A DNA stretch of 64,000 nt from Mikania micrantha (GCA_009363875.1 CM018682.1:55016031-55080030); one strand, 5' to 3'; shown: positions 44,456-58,742, counted from the stretch's first letter. The notes: a model not told the origin generated them from the sequence alone. Translations and numbers: made by a program.

Positions 44456-47400
44456 GTGTTTGTGCAAGTTGCCCCAAATGCTGCTCTTAACAGCACTTGG
44501 ATTGTTGATAGTGGGGCATCAAGGCACATGACTGGAGACATATCTCTTCTTTTCGATGTTCATTCTATTAAAGGAGGGTATGTGGCTTTTGCTGGTGACA
44601 AAGGCGGGTTCATTACTGGACAGGGAATTCTTTCAAATGGAAAAGTTTCATTTGACAAGGTCAGATATGTGAAGCTGCTGGAGAACAATCTACTTTCAGT
44701 CTCACATATTTGTGACAAGAAGTAAAAAGTTCTGTTTGATGACTCCAGCTGTTACATTCTCAAGCAAGGTATTACAATTTCTGAAGACTGGATTCTGATG
44801 TCTGCTCCAAGAAAGCAAGATCTATATGTTCTCAAGATGGCCACAGCTTCAACTACATCTTCTACAGCTTCATGTTTTATGTCCAAGGCTATAGAGAAAG
44901 ATTCTATCCTTTGGCATAAGAAGATAGGTCATTTGAGTTTGAGGAAGTTGAATCATTTGGTTCACAACAATCTGGTTGTGGGAGTTAGTTTGAAAAATTT
45001 CAAGCTATCTGATGTCTGTGTTTCATGCAAAAAGAGAAAGCAAACCAAGTAGTCTCTCAAACCTAAGAAGTATCATTCAATTACTGTTCCAGTTGAGCTT
45101 CTCCACATGGATCTGTTTGGTCCTGCAAATCGCAAGAGCATTGCTGGAGATCAATACTGCTTAGTCATTACTGATGAGTACTCCAGATACTCTTGGGTGT
45201 TCTTTATGAAGGAGAAATCTAAAACATTTGAATGTGTTCAACTTCTTGTCACTAAGCTTGAATCAATGTATAAGCTCAAGGTTCGCATGCTCAGAACAGA
45301 TAATGGGACTGAATTTAAGAATCACAATATGGAGACTTTCTGCAACGAACGTGGTATTATTCAGCAGTTCAGTGCTCCGTATGTCCCACTGATGAAGGGT
45401 GTTGCTGAGCGAAAGAACAGAACATTAATTGAGGCTGCTCGAACTATGTTTGCTGATTCCTCCCTACCGGTACAATTCTGGAATGAAGCTGTTGCTAATG
45501 CTCGCTATACTTTGAACCGGGTATTGATTGTGAAGAGGCATGGGAACAATTGCTTTGAATTGCTCCATAACAGAAAGCCAAATATTAAGTATCTTGAACC
45601 ATTTGGTGCTCCATGCACGATGCTTAAGAAACATGAGCAAGGCAAGTTCAATGAAAAGGTGGAAGAAGGCTACTTTCTCGGGTACAGTACTCCAAATAAG
45701 CGGGTCTACAACAGATCAACTCAAAATGTGGAGGAGTGGTACCATGTAGATGTTCAGAAATATTCTATGCCACCACCTGGGAAGGGTCCTGATTGGATGT
45801 TCAACTATTCTGATTTATTTGACTCCTTCAACATTCCTCCCATGTATTCAGATGAAGATGTTGTTGTTCAGATGATGTATGATGCACAAAATGCACCTGA
45901 TGAATCTGTGCAACCTTCTTCAGTTCAAGCTCCAGTACGGGCAAATGATGACAGCTTAGATTCAGATGATAATCACTCTCATCCAGATGTTCCAGAACCA
46001 AATGTTGATAATATTGTACCTGCTCTTGAGGATCTCAATATAAACAATCTTGATCCACAGGTTGAGGTTCATGCTCATCATGTTGGCAGAATTAACAGAA
46101 CTCATCCTCATGACAATATTATTGGAAATCCAACTGATTGATTGAATACCGGAAATCCATTATCTTCAGGTGGTCTTACTAACATTCTTGATCTTGCAGA
46201 TGTAAGCTTTTGTGCCCATTCATGTTTTATCTCCCAAGTTGAACAAGAACCGTCACTGAAGCTTTGAAAGAAGAATATTGGGTAGATGCCATGCAAGAGG
46301 AGTTGCTGCAGTTTAAGAAACTTGGTGTTTGGCAGCTAGTTGATAGACCCAAGGGTGCAAAAGTTATTGGCACAAGATGGGTTTTGCTCTGCAAACGAGA
46401 TGATCATGGCATTGTGGTTCGAAACAAAGCACGTCTGGTGGTGCAAGGTTTTAGGTAGATTGAAGGGATTGACTACAATGAAGTATTTGCATCGGTTGCT
46501 CGCCTTGAAGCAATCCGAATCTTTCTGGCTTATGCATCCTTCAAAAAGTTCAAAGTTTATCAAACGGATGTTAAAAGTGCATTTCTTCATGTTGTGATTA
46601 GCGAAGTGGCGTATGTCAATCAACCTCCCGGGTTTGAAGATCCATTGCATCGTGACCAAGTCTACAAGGTAGAAAAGGCCTTGTATGAATTGCACCAATC
46701 TCAACGAGCATGGTACGTGACACTATCTACTCACCTTCTTAACAACGAGTTCAGAAGAGGTGTCATTGATTGCACTCATTAGAGAGATGGATGGGGAATT
46801 ACTCTTGGTACAAGTTTATATGAATGATATTATCTTTGGATCCATAAATGATTTTCTGTGCAAGGATTTTGAGAAGGTTATGAACGATAAGTTTGAGATG
46901 AGTTCCATGGGAGAAATGAAATTTTTCTTGGAATTGTAGGTGGATCAGTCTGAGGCAGGAATCTTCATTCATCAGACCAAATATGTTGGTGACATTCTGA
47001 GCCGGTTCAGTATGTTGGATGCAAAACATGCGGGTACCCCACTGGCTGTTAATCAAGGGATTACTCCAGACGAAAAAGGGGGAGTTAATCGATGCCACTC
47101 TGTACCGAGGAATGATCGGATCTCTTATGTATCTCACAGCTTCTCGTCCAGACATCATGTTTGCTACTTGTTTGAGTGCTCGTTATCAGTCAAAGCCAAT
47201 AGTCTCTCATCTTATTGCTGTGAAGAGTATTTTACGTTATCTGAAGGGTAATCCGGATCTGGGCTTATGGTACCCTAATGATTATAACTTTGACCCAACT
47301 GCTTACAATGATTCAGATTATGGTGGATGCAAAAGAGACTTCAAGTCAACATCTGTGGGGTGTCAGTTCTTTGGGAAACACCTAGTTACCTGGCAGTGCA

Positions 47401-47792
47401 AGAAGCAGACATCGGTGTCTACTTCAACATGTGAAGCAGAATACACTGCAGCTGCTAGTTGTTGCTCTCAAATCATCTGGATTCAGCAACAACTCAAGGA
47501 CTATCGGTTACAATTTTCTAACACTCCTATTTTTGTTGATCAGACTGCTGCCATAGCTGTCACTAAAAATCCGGTCCAGCACACTAAAACAAAACACATC
47601 GACATTAAAAATCACTTCATACGTGATTGTTTTGAAAAGAAATTAATCGATGTTGTTAAGATTCACATCGATAACCAGAAAGCTGATCTTTACACTAAAG
47701 CGTTTGACAAACCCAGATTTTTATATCTGTTATCAGCTAATGGTGTTTTTCAAAAAGATAAAGTCATTCCTTCATCTGAATCAAACAAATGA
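44456..47792 (+). pseudogene. pol: Sirevirus 2 pol pseudogene
   Basis: Same order as the intact pol: protease (IVDSGASRHMTGD), pre-integrase (LWHKKIGHLS), integrase (MDLFGP, RTDNGTEF, GVAERKNR; longest open part 45107-46141), RT (WVDAMQEEL; the YVDD active site reads YMNDI) and RNase H (NDSDYGGC, CEAEYTAAA). Stops near 44724, 45052, 46141, 46458 and 46782 and frameshifts near 46250 and 47080 break it. The D-to-N change in the RT active site alone would inactivate it. Confidence 0.92.
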
Positions 47793-48237
47793 TCATTATT
47801 TTGTTAGTTAGTTTCTTTTTTTTGTGATTTTTAGTACTTCTGTTATTTTTTCTTCACTTATTCTAAAACTCAAAAAGATTTCAGTTTTAGGTTTTTAGGG
47901 GGAGAAAAGGTAGTTTAATTAAAAAAAACCAAAAACATTTGAAAAATTGTAAAAATGAGAAAGTCTTATTTGAGAAAGTGATGTGTTAACCTGTCATGTT
48001 TTAAATGCAAGATTGAATGCATAAACTGATAGCACATGAGAATTATGATTTGATGTACTGATAGGTCGACTTTACAAAGTTAATAGACGGTTGGTGATTG
48101 CTTAGAAAGTCTGATTTGTGGGATCCATTTTAGAAAACTAGTTAAGGGATAAACAATTTGTGACTTAAATCAGGCATACACCTGTTATCATAGGATCTTA
48201 CGAGGTTTCCAATGATTCATGAATTCAAGTTTGTACA
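47793..48237 (+). other. Sirevirus 2 post-pol region, left of nested gypsy
   Basis: Non-coding, collinear with 11130-11560. Contains the internal PPT TTTTAGGGGGAGA at 47893-47905. Interrupted by the nested gypsy at 48238, with left target duplication GTACA at 48233-48237. Confidence 0.75.
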
Positions 48238-49493
48238 TGTGACATCCAGTACCTGATCGTCCGGCAAGTCCGTACGGTACGTGTACTTTCACTATTTACT
48301 GTGTGTAAATACAATGTGTGTACAGTGTGTGTGATAACATAGCTCAGAACACAAGAAACAGTTGTATGTGTTTAAGTGAAACTTAAATAACATAAGTACA
48401 ACAACTAACGATAAACAACACTTGTAAGTATTTAGGTGAAAACCTAAGTACAATTAATACAACGAATCAAGAGAAACAACAGTGTTCAAATAAACAACAA
48501 GAGCATGTTGGTTGCGATCTGATATCCATAGATGACAGGAATCAGATGGCCGAAAAATCAGTACGAAAACAATGTGAAAACAAGAAGTATAGTTGAGTCC
48601 GTCAGTGAGGAAACACAATTCTGAACATAAATGAAGTGTTATTTCAGAATAACGAACTGATAGTGTGTTTGCGTGGGTGACGATTCACACAAACATATCT
48701 GTGAGTTTAATGTTCTGCAATGATGACTGGAAAGTAGAAAACAAAAGTCAGAAAGCAAAACCATCGTCGTGTTCGTTCGGGTGACGATTCACACGAATAC
48801 GCGCGAAGGTGACGCGATCTGACGAAACCTCTAAAATGAACGAATTCGATGAAATAATTTAACAGAAACAAATTTAAAAGATTTACTAGGGATAACCACT
48901 TTCCAAGTATTAAAAATAAATCCCTTTTACTTAAAACCTGGAAACACGTGCATTACGCGCCGGAAACGCAACGAAAACGCGAACCGAGCAAACGAAACGA
49001 ACCTGAACTCACTCGGGCTATAAATACCCTCAATGAGTTCATCATCCTCTTTAAACACCCATCTCTCTCTCTCTCTCTAGAACTCAAATCCCGGCTCTCT
49101 CTCTCTCTCTAAAATCTTGAACTTCAAACACCCATAACTTGCTCATTTCTTAACGAAATCGAGTGATTCTTGAGCGTAATCGAAGCTCTCGACCTCCTCT
49201 ACAAGTAAGTACAATCGATCTAGAATGAAAACCACCTGATTCGAGGTAATCTGTGATGAATAGTAGCGAAAATTAGGATTTTGAGACCCTTTTTGTTATA
49301 CCCACATCCAACGGGTTTAAACTCTATACCTACGACCCACCCTAGGTGAAACGAGCTAACCGCACCTATATCCATCCCAGCCCAACATGGATGTCGACTG
49401 AAACATCAAAATCTTCGAGATCTTAGCTATCCACAGCCGAGCGAATGAGGTCGTAACTGGGGCGGCTTCCCCGAATGAGTAAAGGACCGAATG
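48238..49493 (+). repeat. Truncated 5' LTR of nested gypsy
   Basis: Matches the first 1.25 kb of the 3' LTR (53551-54801) from TGTGACATCC up to GGACCGAATG, then jumps directly into gag sequence. The missing LTR 3' part includes the end and the PBS. Confidence 0.85.
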
Positions 49494-52400
49494 GATTGAA
49501 GAAGGTTGAGACTGAGCTACTCAATCTTGTCAGGATTGGTGTTGGGAATCTGGCCTACACCACCCGTTTCCACGAGCTAGCTACATTGGCACCGGACGTG
49601 GTGCCAACACTGGAGAAAAAGATAGAGCGGTATGTTGGTGGACTACCGTCTTGTATCCAAGGGCACGTGATTTCTGCCCACCCTAGTAACATGGAGATGG
49701 CTGTTACTCTGTCAGCAAATTTGACCGATGTAATGGTTGCCTCCGGGGCTTTGAAGAAAGAAACAGAAGCAAAGTTTGGCGCCCAGCGAAGAAACAAAAA
49801 GTGGTCAAGAATTTTGCCGCGACCACTCAGACACCGATGATCAACCAACCACCACCTCTACAGATAAAGAGGCCCTACACTAGCACAGCATCTTTGTGCA
49901 ACAGCTGCCAGTATCATCATCCACCAAACATCTAGTGTAGACAATGCACTAACTGTGGGAAGATTGTTCACTGGGCCAACCAATGCAGGAGCACGGGGAC
50001 TCCGAACAAAAACAACAACGTAGCTACTGCTGCTGCTGCTAATCACAGGTCTTGCTACAAATGTGGCGAGCCTGAACACTTTTCTCGGGATTGTCCCAAG
50101 AATAATCAACCAAGGGCTCAAGTAGCAAGAGGTAAAGTCTTTCAGATCGGAGCTGCTACTGCTCGACAAGACCCGAATGTGGTCACGGGTATATTTTTCC
50201 TATCTGACTTTTATGCATCCATATTATTTGACATTGGTGCGGATCAGAGATTTATCTCATCCGACTTTGCATGCCATATTAATCATGTTGTGGAATCTTT
50301 AGACTCCCCTTATACTATTGAGATAGCAAACGGCAAACAAATCACAGTTGACACAGTACTTAGAAATAGCCCACTAACACTTGGCGATCACACATTTTCC
50401 ATCGATTTGATACCGATGGAACTGGGCAGTTTCGATATCATCGTCGGAATGGATTGGCTATCTCTTAACAGAGTTGAGTTCGTCTGTTCCGAAAAGCTAC
50501 TACGTATTCCAGTAGAGGACAATCAAGTCTTGGAAGTTCACGGAGAACAATCAAACCGTAGTGTCAAGAAAATATCGTGTATGAAGGCTCGCAAGTTTCT
50601 ACGAAAACAGTGTATCGCATTCCTAGCTCACGTGGTAGAAAAAGACAAGAAAGCAATCAAGATTCAAGATGTACCAGTTGTGAAAGACTATGCGGACGTG
50701 TTTCCGGATGACTTACCGGGGTTGCCTCCAAAGAGATCTGTGCAATTCCGAATTGATTGATTCCGGGAGCGGTTCCTGTGGCTAAGTCTCCTTATATACT
50801 TGCACCATCAGAAATGCAGGAGCTGTCCAATCAATTACAAGAACTACTCGACAAAGGATTCATCCGACCGTGTTTCTCACCGTGGGGAGCTCCGGTTATC
50901 TTTGTTAAGAAGAAGGATGGATCTTTCAAAATGTGCATCGATTACAGAGAGCTCAACAAACTCACCATCAAGAATCGGTACCCGTTACCGAGGATTTTTG
51001 ATTTGTTTGATCAGTTACAGGGAGCTCAGTACTTTTCAAAGATAGACCTGCGTTCAGGTTATCACCAGCTCCGGATTCAAGAGGACAACATACCCAAGAC
51101 GGCATTTCGTACCCGATACGGTCACTACGAATTCATGGTGATGCCATTCGGACTGACGAACGCACCGGCAGTGTTCATGTATTTAATGAACCAATTGTGT
51201 AAGCCGTATCTAGATCAATTTTTTATCGTCTTTATTGATGATATACTGATTTATTCAAGAAGCGAGAAGGAACATGAATAACATCTCAGGACAGTCTTGT
51301 AACTCCTGAAAGATGAACGACTCTATGCCAAATTCTCCAAGTGTGAATTCTGTCTAAGAGAAGTTCAGTGTTTTGGTCATGTGATTAAAAGTAATGGTAC
51401 TTAAGTGGATCCTGCCAAGATTGAAGCAATCAAGAACTGGGATGTGCCCACAACACCAACAGAGATCAGATCATTCTTGGGATTGGCAGGTTACTACAGG
51501 AGATTCATCTCGAATTTCCCTAAGATAGCCTTGCTTCTCACCAAACTCACACAGAAGAGTGAACCATTTGTGTGGACACAGAAACAAGAAGAGGTATTTC
51601 AAACACAGAAACAAAGATTGTGCAATGCTCCAATCTCAACACTCCTAGAAGGCAATGATGACTTTGTGGTATACTGTGACGTTTCCCATCAGGAACTCGG
51701 TTGTGTTATAATGCAACGAGACAAAGTTATTGCCTACGCATCAAGACAACTGAAGATACACGAAAAGAACTACACAACACATGACATAGAACTGGGAGTT
51801 GTTGTCTTTGCTTTAAAGATTTGGAGACATTACCTGTACGGTACCAAATGCACTATCTTCACAGATCACAAGAGTTTACAGCACATATTTGATCAGAAGG
51901 AGCTTAACATGAGACAGAGATGTTGAGTTGAGCTCCTGAACGATTACGATTGTGTGATGAAATACCATCCATGCAAAGCAAATGTTGTCGCAGATGCTTT
52001 GATTCGGAAGGAAAGAGTCAAACCCTTTCGCATTTGAGCAATAGGAATGACCGTGCAAACAAGTTTGAGAGATCAAATCACACAAGCACAACGAGAAGCA
52101 ATGGCAAGAAACAACTTGAAACATGAGCTCGATTGTGGAGCCGAGAAACACTTTGAGACAAAACAAGATGGAGTTATCTATTTTCAGGATCATGTTTGGA
52201 TCCCGTCAGTAGATGAACTTCGAACACACATACTTGACGAGGCACACAAGACACGATACACTGTCCATCCTGGTGCCGATAAGACATACCAAGACCTTAG
52301 GTCATTTTATTGGTGGCCGGGTATGAAGAAAGATGTTGCCACCTATGTTGGCAAATGCTTAACATGTGCCAAGGTCAAAGCTGAACACCAGAAATCGTCA

Positions 52401-53550
52401 GGTTTGCTGGAACAACCGGAGATACCACAATGGAAGTGGGAACAAATAGCTATGGATTTTATTACCAAGCTACCCCGCACTTCCAGCGGACACGATTCGA
52501 TTTGGGTCATCCTTGATTGATTGACCAAGTCCGCACACTTCTTGCCGATCAGAGAGAACTACAAGATGGAAAAACTAGCAAGACTCTATGTTGATGAAAT
52601 AGTAGTGCGGCACGGCGTGCCATTGTCTATTATTTCTGACCGGGACAGTCGATTTACATCGCGGTTATGGAAATCATTGCAACAATCACCAAAGACGAGT
52701 GTAAACTAGAGCACCACTTATCATCCACAAATGGATGGACAAAGTGAGCGAGCAATTCAAACCCTGGAGGATATGTTGAGAACATGCATCCTAGACTTCG
52801 GTGGAAGTTGGGATAAACATCTACCAGTCATCGAATTCTCCTACAAGAGCAACTACCACAGCAGTATCGGATGTGCTCCGTTTGAAGCACTATATGGTAG
52901 AAAATGTCGGTCTCCAATTTGTTGGACCGAAGTGGGAGACAACAGAATCACTGGGCCTGAACTTATTCAGGAAACTACTGATAAGATAGCCCAGATGCAA
53001 CAGAGATTTCCAGCAACACGTAGCCGCCAAAATTGTTACGCAGACAAACGGCGAAAGCCTTTGGAATTTCATGTGGGTGACCGTGTCATGTTGAAAGTGT
53101 CCCCGTGGAAAGGCGTGGTTCATTATGGGACTAAAGGCAAGTTAGCAACAAGGTATGTTGGATCGTTTGAGATAACTCAACACAAAGGTCCTGTGGCATA
53201 CAGACTCAGACTCATTGATGAACTCAGCAGAGTACACAATGTATTTCATGTATCAAATCTCAAGAGATGTCTCGCTGATGAATCATTGATCATACCTTTG
53301 GAAGAGATACAAGTGGATGAACAATTACATTTCATTGAAGAACCTGTAGAGATTATGGATCGTGAAGTCAAGAGACTTAAACGAAGCCGTATCCCTATTG
53401 TAAAGGTTCAATGGAACTCCAAGCGCGGACCAGAATTTACCTAGGAGCGTGAGGATCACATGAAGACAAAGTATCCCCACCTGTTTGAAGAAGTAGTTCC
53501 CGAAAATGATGCTTAAATTTCGAGACGAAATTTTTTTAACAAGGAGAGAC
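49494..53550 (+). pseudogene. Nested gypsy gag-pol pseudogene
   Basis: gag remnant 49494-49840 (FHELATLAPDVVPTLEKKIERYVGGLP). Two CCHC knuckles near 49939-50095 (CTNCGKIVHWANQC, CYKCGEPEHFSRDC) are in a broken frame. Protease near 50210 has FDIGAD where DSGA is expected. RT 50757-51281 has KIDLRSGYHQLRI and the FIDDILIYS active site. RNase H 51405-51926; integrase 52047-53444 (WWPGMKKD, CLTCAKVK, MDFITKLP, SDRDSRF, DGQSERA); tail VHNVFHVSNLKRC and a chromodomain-like end. Stops at about 50758, 51281, 51926, 52520, 52709 and 53442 interrupt it. Every break is a point change or small shift, so the reading of domain order is secure. Confidence 0.9.
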
Positions 53551-56500
53551 TGTGACATCCAGTACCTGATCGTCCGGCAAGTCCGTACGGTACGTGTACT
53601 GTCACTATTTACTGTGTGTAAATACAATGTGTGTACAGTGTGTGTGATAACATAGCTCAGAACACAAGAAACAGTTGTATGTGTTTAAGTGAAAACTTAA
53701 ATACCGTAAGTACAACAACTAACGATAAACAACAGTTGTATGTATTTAGGTGAAAACCTAAGTACAATTAATACAACGAATCAAGAGAAACAACAGTGTT
53801 CAAGTAAACAACAAGAGCATGTCGGTTGCGATCTGATATCCATAGATGACAGGAATCAGATGGCCGATAAATCAATATGAAAACAATGTGAAAACAGGAA
53901 GTATAGTTGAGTCCGTCAATGAGGAAACACAATTATGAACATAAATGCAGTGTTATTTCAGAATAACGAACTGACAGTGTGTTTGCGTGGGTGACGATTC
54001 ACGCAAATATATCTGTGAGTTTAATGTTTTGCAATGATGACTGGAAAGTAGGAAACAAAAGTCAGAAAGCAAAACCATCGTCGTGTTCGTTCGGGTGACG
54101 ATTCGCACGAATACGCGCGAAGGTGACCCGATCAGACGAAACCTCTAAAATGAACGAATTCGATGAAATAATTTAAGAGAAACAAATTTAAAAGATTTAC
54201 TAGGAATAACCACTTTCCAAGTATTAAAAATAAATCCTTTTTATTTAAAACCCGTAAACACGCGCATTACGCGCCAGAAACGCAATGAAAACGCGAACTG
54301 AGCAAACGAAATGAACCCGAACTAACTCAGGGTATAAATACCCTAAATGAGTTCATCTTCCTCATTAAACACCCTTCTCTCTCTCTAGAACTCAAATCCC
54401 GACTCTCTCTCTCTCTCTAAAATCTTGAACTTCAAACATCCATAACTTGCTCATTTCTTAACGAAATCGAGTGATTCTTGAGCCTAATTGAAGCTCTCGA
54501 CCTCCTCTACAAGGAAGTACAACCAATCTGGAATGACAACCACCTGATTTGAGGTAATCTGTGATGAAAAGTAGCGAAAATTAGGGTTTTGAGACCCTTT
54601 TAGTTCTACCCACATCCAACCGGTTCAAAATTTATACCTACGACCCACCCTAGGTGAAACGAGATAACCGCACCTGTATCCATCCCAAACCAACATGGAT
54701 GTTGACTGAAACATCAAAATCTTCGAGATCTTCGCTATCCACAGCCGAGCGAATGAGGATGTAACTGGGACGGCTTCCTAGAATGAGTGAAGGACCGAAT
54801 GAGGTTGTCCTTCGTGGGCTTTGATTCGGTTGTAGTAGTCTTCTCATACTCCTGGTATTCATTCGGTCAAGGCAGAGTCACCATTCGACCAGTGGTGGTT
54901 CGGCCATCCTCTTTCGGTGTGACACCAGCCCCTCATTCGGCCGGATACCCTCAATTGACCAAATTCCCTTTCGGTGAACCCACTACATTCGACTAACCCC
55001 TATTCGGCCCAAGTATCAACCAGTCGGCCCAAGAGGCTGGTGCAGCCAATGTGACTGTTTCAGGCCCAACATCATCAGGCAATGGGCCCATGTGATTCAA
55101 TTGGCCCACACCTCATGACCATTAATTAGGCCCATGACACATACATTTGGCCCAAATACAATACGGCTCACATGATATAAGGACCCAACTCCATTTGGTT
55201 CGGCCCACATGCATTAAATGGAAAAAAATACCTTAAACCAACTCAATTAAGATAACATGCATGGGTAGTTTTTACTACAAAGGTGGTAGGGTTTAGGATT
55301 AATGAATTTCATAAATCCTAAACCTTGTCTTATAAAAATGTTAACAAGGGATTTCAAAAGTGTTTAGGCAAATTAAACGAGGATCATACAAAATTCTTTA
55401 CAAGATGCTAAGGGTTTATAACCTTTAATCTAAAACCTATGTTTTGTACTTCTAAATCTATAATAGGTTTCAAGATTTCTTATCATGACAAGGTCCGCAT
55501 CAATTTAAACTTAATGCAAATAACGAGATATGCTAAACTCAATCTAACTTGATTTAGTGTTAGTATAATCTAAAACAAATGAACCAAGGTCAAATAGTGA
55601 TCAAGACCTACGAGTGTTGGCCAATTTTAAGGCTAACACATACACGCAACCAATTCTCTATAACTTATACTCATAAGTTACAAACAACGTTAAATCAATA
55701 CAGGATCGTGAATACAACTACAAGTACAACAAAGAGCGCGTGCATTCTTGTCTAGGCTAAGCCAACCACAAAAGTTACAAGGTGAGTTCATACGCCCCTT
55801 TTCTAATCTTAACTAATTTTAAACTCTCGGGGCTGAGAAACATGCTAAATCTTATATTTATTTAAAAGTTTTAGTTCAGCATATTGCTTATACTTTGATT
55901 TAGATAATATTGCTTGACTGATTATCGCTTATCATTGTATGCATGCTTGTGTGATCATAACTTGACAGAGACAACTAAGACGAAACATGATAATGTAGCT
56001 TCATGAATCATCAACACAATAGAATAATGTAGTTGTAAGATTCTATCTTATAACATTTATTTATTCCTACAAGATCAAACAATGAGATTATCACAGGTGA
56101 ACATGATGACAACAACAAGAACAAACACGAAGGATATAAAGATAATATGTCTTCATAATATCATTCATCACCAGAGTTAGCTAAGTGTAATAGGACAAGT
56201 TCTTATAACACTCAGCTTACAACTCGGTGCAGACTACAAGATAACACTAAACAAGTATCATCCACCACCTGAGTCGACTTAGTGTAGTAAGACTAGCTCT
56301 TGTAACACTGTAGTGACAACAGGGTGATCATGTGGAACAACAAGAATGATAATCATGATAATATACCTTCATGATAACAACATCATTCACGCAACAACTA
56401 ACATTGTATAATAAGGCAAGTTCTTATATAACTTTGTTAACAACAAAGAGAACACACAATATTGAGAACAAACAACATTGGTGAACACACAATACAATTG

Positions 56501-57855
56501 ATTACTATTGAACTGTCTGTATTATATCATTTCAATCATGTGCCATGTATTCAAGTTGATCATTGTAAGTCCCTTACACAAATCGCTGACCAGTTAGTTT
56601 GACGTGACCAAACCGACGATAGCATAGTGGTACCGTAGGTTTGACAAACCTCCGGCTTGTAGGGCTGGTATGTTGATCGTATTGATCATTGGCCGGTAAC
56701 GTATGACCGGTGACAGGGCGACGAACAGTCAGGTTCCGGAAACCGACACATGGTGATATTAATCTGCAGTTATAATTGTAATTAATCCATCGATTCCTGT
56801 TGACTAGTAGACTGAGGAATTGATTTTCTCTCATGTCATATTACTTGTAACAATTTCGATGAGGCCTCTGGGAATACATAGTGGTAGAGGTAAATCGGAT
56901 GCAATGTAATCTGATTACGTGAGGATTGCAATGGATTCCTTTTAGGCTCTATGCACTTCAAATTGAGAACAAATATCAATTGGTTAACTAGCACTCTTAT
57001 ATTTAGAAGTGATTAACAGCTAACCCCGCAAGAAATAGAATAATAATAAGGATCAGATTAAATTAATTTAACTTCCTTAAAACACCGAGGGTTTATCAAT
57101 ACTTCGGTTTGATAACTAATCCCCTCGTACTATATTATTCTACATACAAAACAAAACGGTGGATTTCAAACGGATTGAACATGTGGGATGAAAATGGGTA
57201 TCTATAGTTGTATTGCAAGTGGTGTGGAGTTCTATTAGTTATGCGTGGGATGTTGGCTGGGGCTTGTTCCCCGACATATGCTCTATATATAAGCATAGCT
57301 AATAGGATGAAATACTATTTGTAAATATAACTATGGAGAGGCCATTGTATGAATGGGTGAATCAAACAATTTACAAGTATCATGTATGACATTATGACTG
57401 TGAATGTGAACAAATCAATACTTTCAGTTATCAAACTTATGAACTCACCAACCTAGTGTTGACTTTGTTTAAATGCATGTTTTCTCAGGTGATGAACAAG
57501 TTTAGTCACCAGATATCAAGAACATAGCTAGTGGACTTTTAGAAGACCTAGCTACATTTTGTGTTGAACATACTTTTGGAATGACAAAACAATGAATCAT
57601 CTTTTGTAGATCTTGTACAGTTACAAGATAGAAACTCATTGATTCTTTCGAGTAGATTTACTTGGTTAAATTATGAACGATACATTGTAATTTAACTTTG
57701 TAATTCTATATCATTGTCATGTTAGCATTTCTCATTTATATATATCATGTGCTATGCAAACAATCTGATCATTTTAATTATCAAACGATATCGCACCCCG
57801 AGAACCTTTCGCCTGACGGGAAAGTCGATCCAGCCCGCTGGCTCGGGGTGTGACA
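53551..57855 (+). repeat. Complete 3' LTR of nested gypsy, 4,305 bases
   Basis: TGTGACATCC to CTCGGGGTGTGACA. Holds CT repeats (54380-54420), CATTCGGCC/GTTCGGCC motifs (54750-55020) and eight or so GGCCCA hexamers (54998-55210). One copy of the CATCCACCACCTGAG unit that is triplicated in the LTR at 16203-20365. About 400 bases near 56450-56870 have no counterpart in that LTR. No coding capacity; ORFs are accidental. Confidence 0.88.
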
Positions 57856-58740
57856 TTACACGTGCCATATTGCTTTGTAAAGACCTAGCTGAAGCTGTCC
57901 ATTCAGCTGAGAATGCTTGAATCACTAGAATATAAAAAGTAAATCCGATTGTGTACACGTGCCATATTGCTGGGTTGCAGCCTAGCTGAAGCCGTCCATT
58001 CAAATAGGATAAGCTAAGAAAAGTACAAAAATAAAATAAGTTCGATTCCATACATGTGCCATATTACTGGGTTGTAGCCTAGTTGAAGCCATGCATTTGG
58101 ATAGAACAAGTTGATCTTGTCAACACAGTTCTGTATACGTGCCATATTGCTTTGTAAAGACCTAGCTAAAGCCGTCCATGAGAATGCGTTGAACTTGAGA
58201 AACAAATCAAAAAGAAAAATACAAAAAGAAAATAAATTGGAACCTTATAGAACTTATGATGCTAGGTACTAAGTTATGCTGAGATGAGTTATAAACAGGT
58301 CATGACCTAGATTGGTTGACTATAATGGGTAACTCAGTCAGAAAACATGGGTGATTATTGATTAGTTTAGAAACAAAGTACTGTCAGGTTTAAAGTGGAC
58401 AAATATCTCAGTAATCATTTCATAAATCAAATGTGTTAGAAGTATAAAAATTCTTGAATGCTGATTTGACATGATCTGGTGTATGTATCAATTTCTTGAA
58501 AGGCTACTCACAAAAATATGTGCATTTTGTTTATTTCAGTTTCAGTTTGTCCAGTTGTTTGATTTTTCAGAAAATACAAATAGATTTTCATTTGAAATTG
58601 TTTTAAATGATCATTTGTTGGTTTAGATATTCAACCTCATCTTTGCCTATCACCAAACCAGACTGAACTTCATAACAATAATCTTTTTGTGATCAAAATG
58701 TCAACATTTGAAAATGAGTTGTGTTTTTGGAGTGCTGATT
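57856..58740 (+). repeat. Sirevirus 2 intergenic region with four-fold tandem unit
   Basis: Four copies of a unit of roughly 85-97 bases built on ACACGTGCCATATTGCT..CCTAGCTGAAGCC start near 57858, 57955, 58051 and 58131. Sirevirus 1 has a single copy (near 11749). Some copies contain the G-box core CACGTG. The rest is non-coding and collinear with 11850-12340. Confidence 0.7.
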
Positions 58741-58742
58741 TC

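Larger units (their letters stand above)
48238..57855 (+). mobile_element. Nested Ty3/gypsy element with very long LTRs (chromovirus-like)
   Basis: Inserted into the intergenic region of Sirevirus 2. Left LTR fragment 48238-49493, internal region to 53550, PPT (AACAAGGAGAGAC), complete 3' LTR 53551-57855. Target duplication GTACA / TTACA with one mismatch. A deletion removed about 3 kb of the 5' LTR, the PBS and the first part of gag. Pol order PR-RT-RH-IN with a chromodomain-like tail suggests a chromovirus (Tekay/Del type), a tentative assignment. Confidence 0.88.

Noticed and set aside
53325..53627. Minus-strand ORF across the pol end and LTR start of the nested gypsy
   Set aside because: Shadow of the integrase tail and LTR; crosses the PPT.
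56574..56834. 86-codon minus-strand ORF in the gypsy LTR
   Set aside because: Lies in LTR DNA with no family resemblance; the extra block here is described under the LTR.
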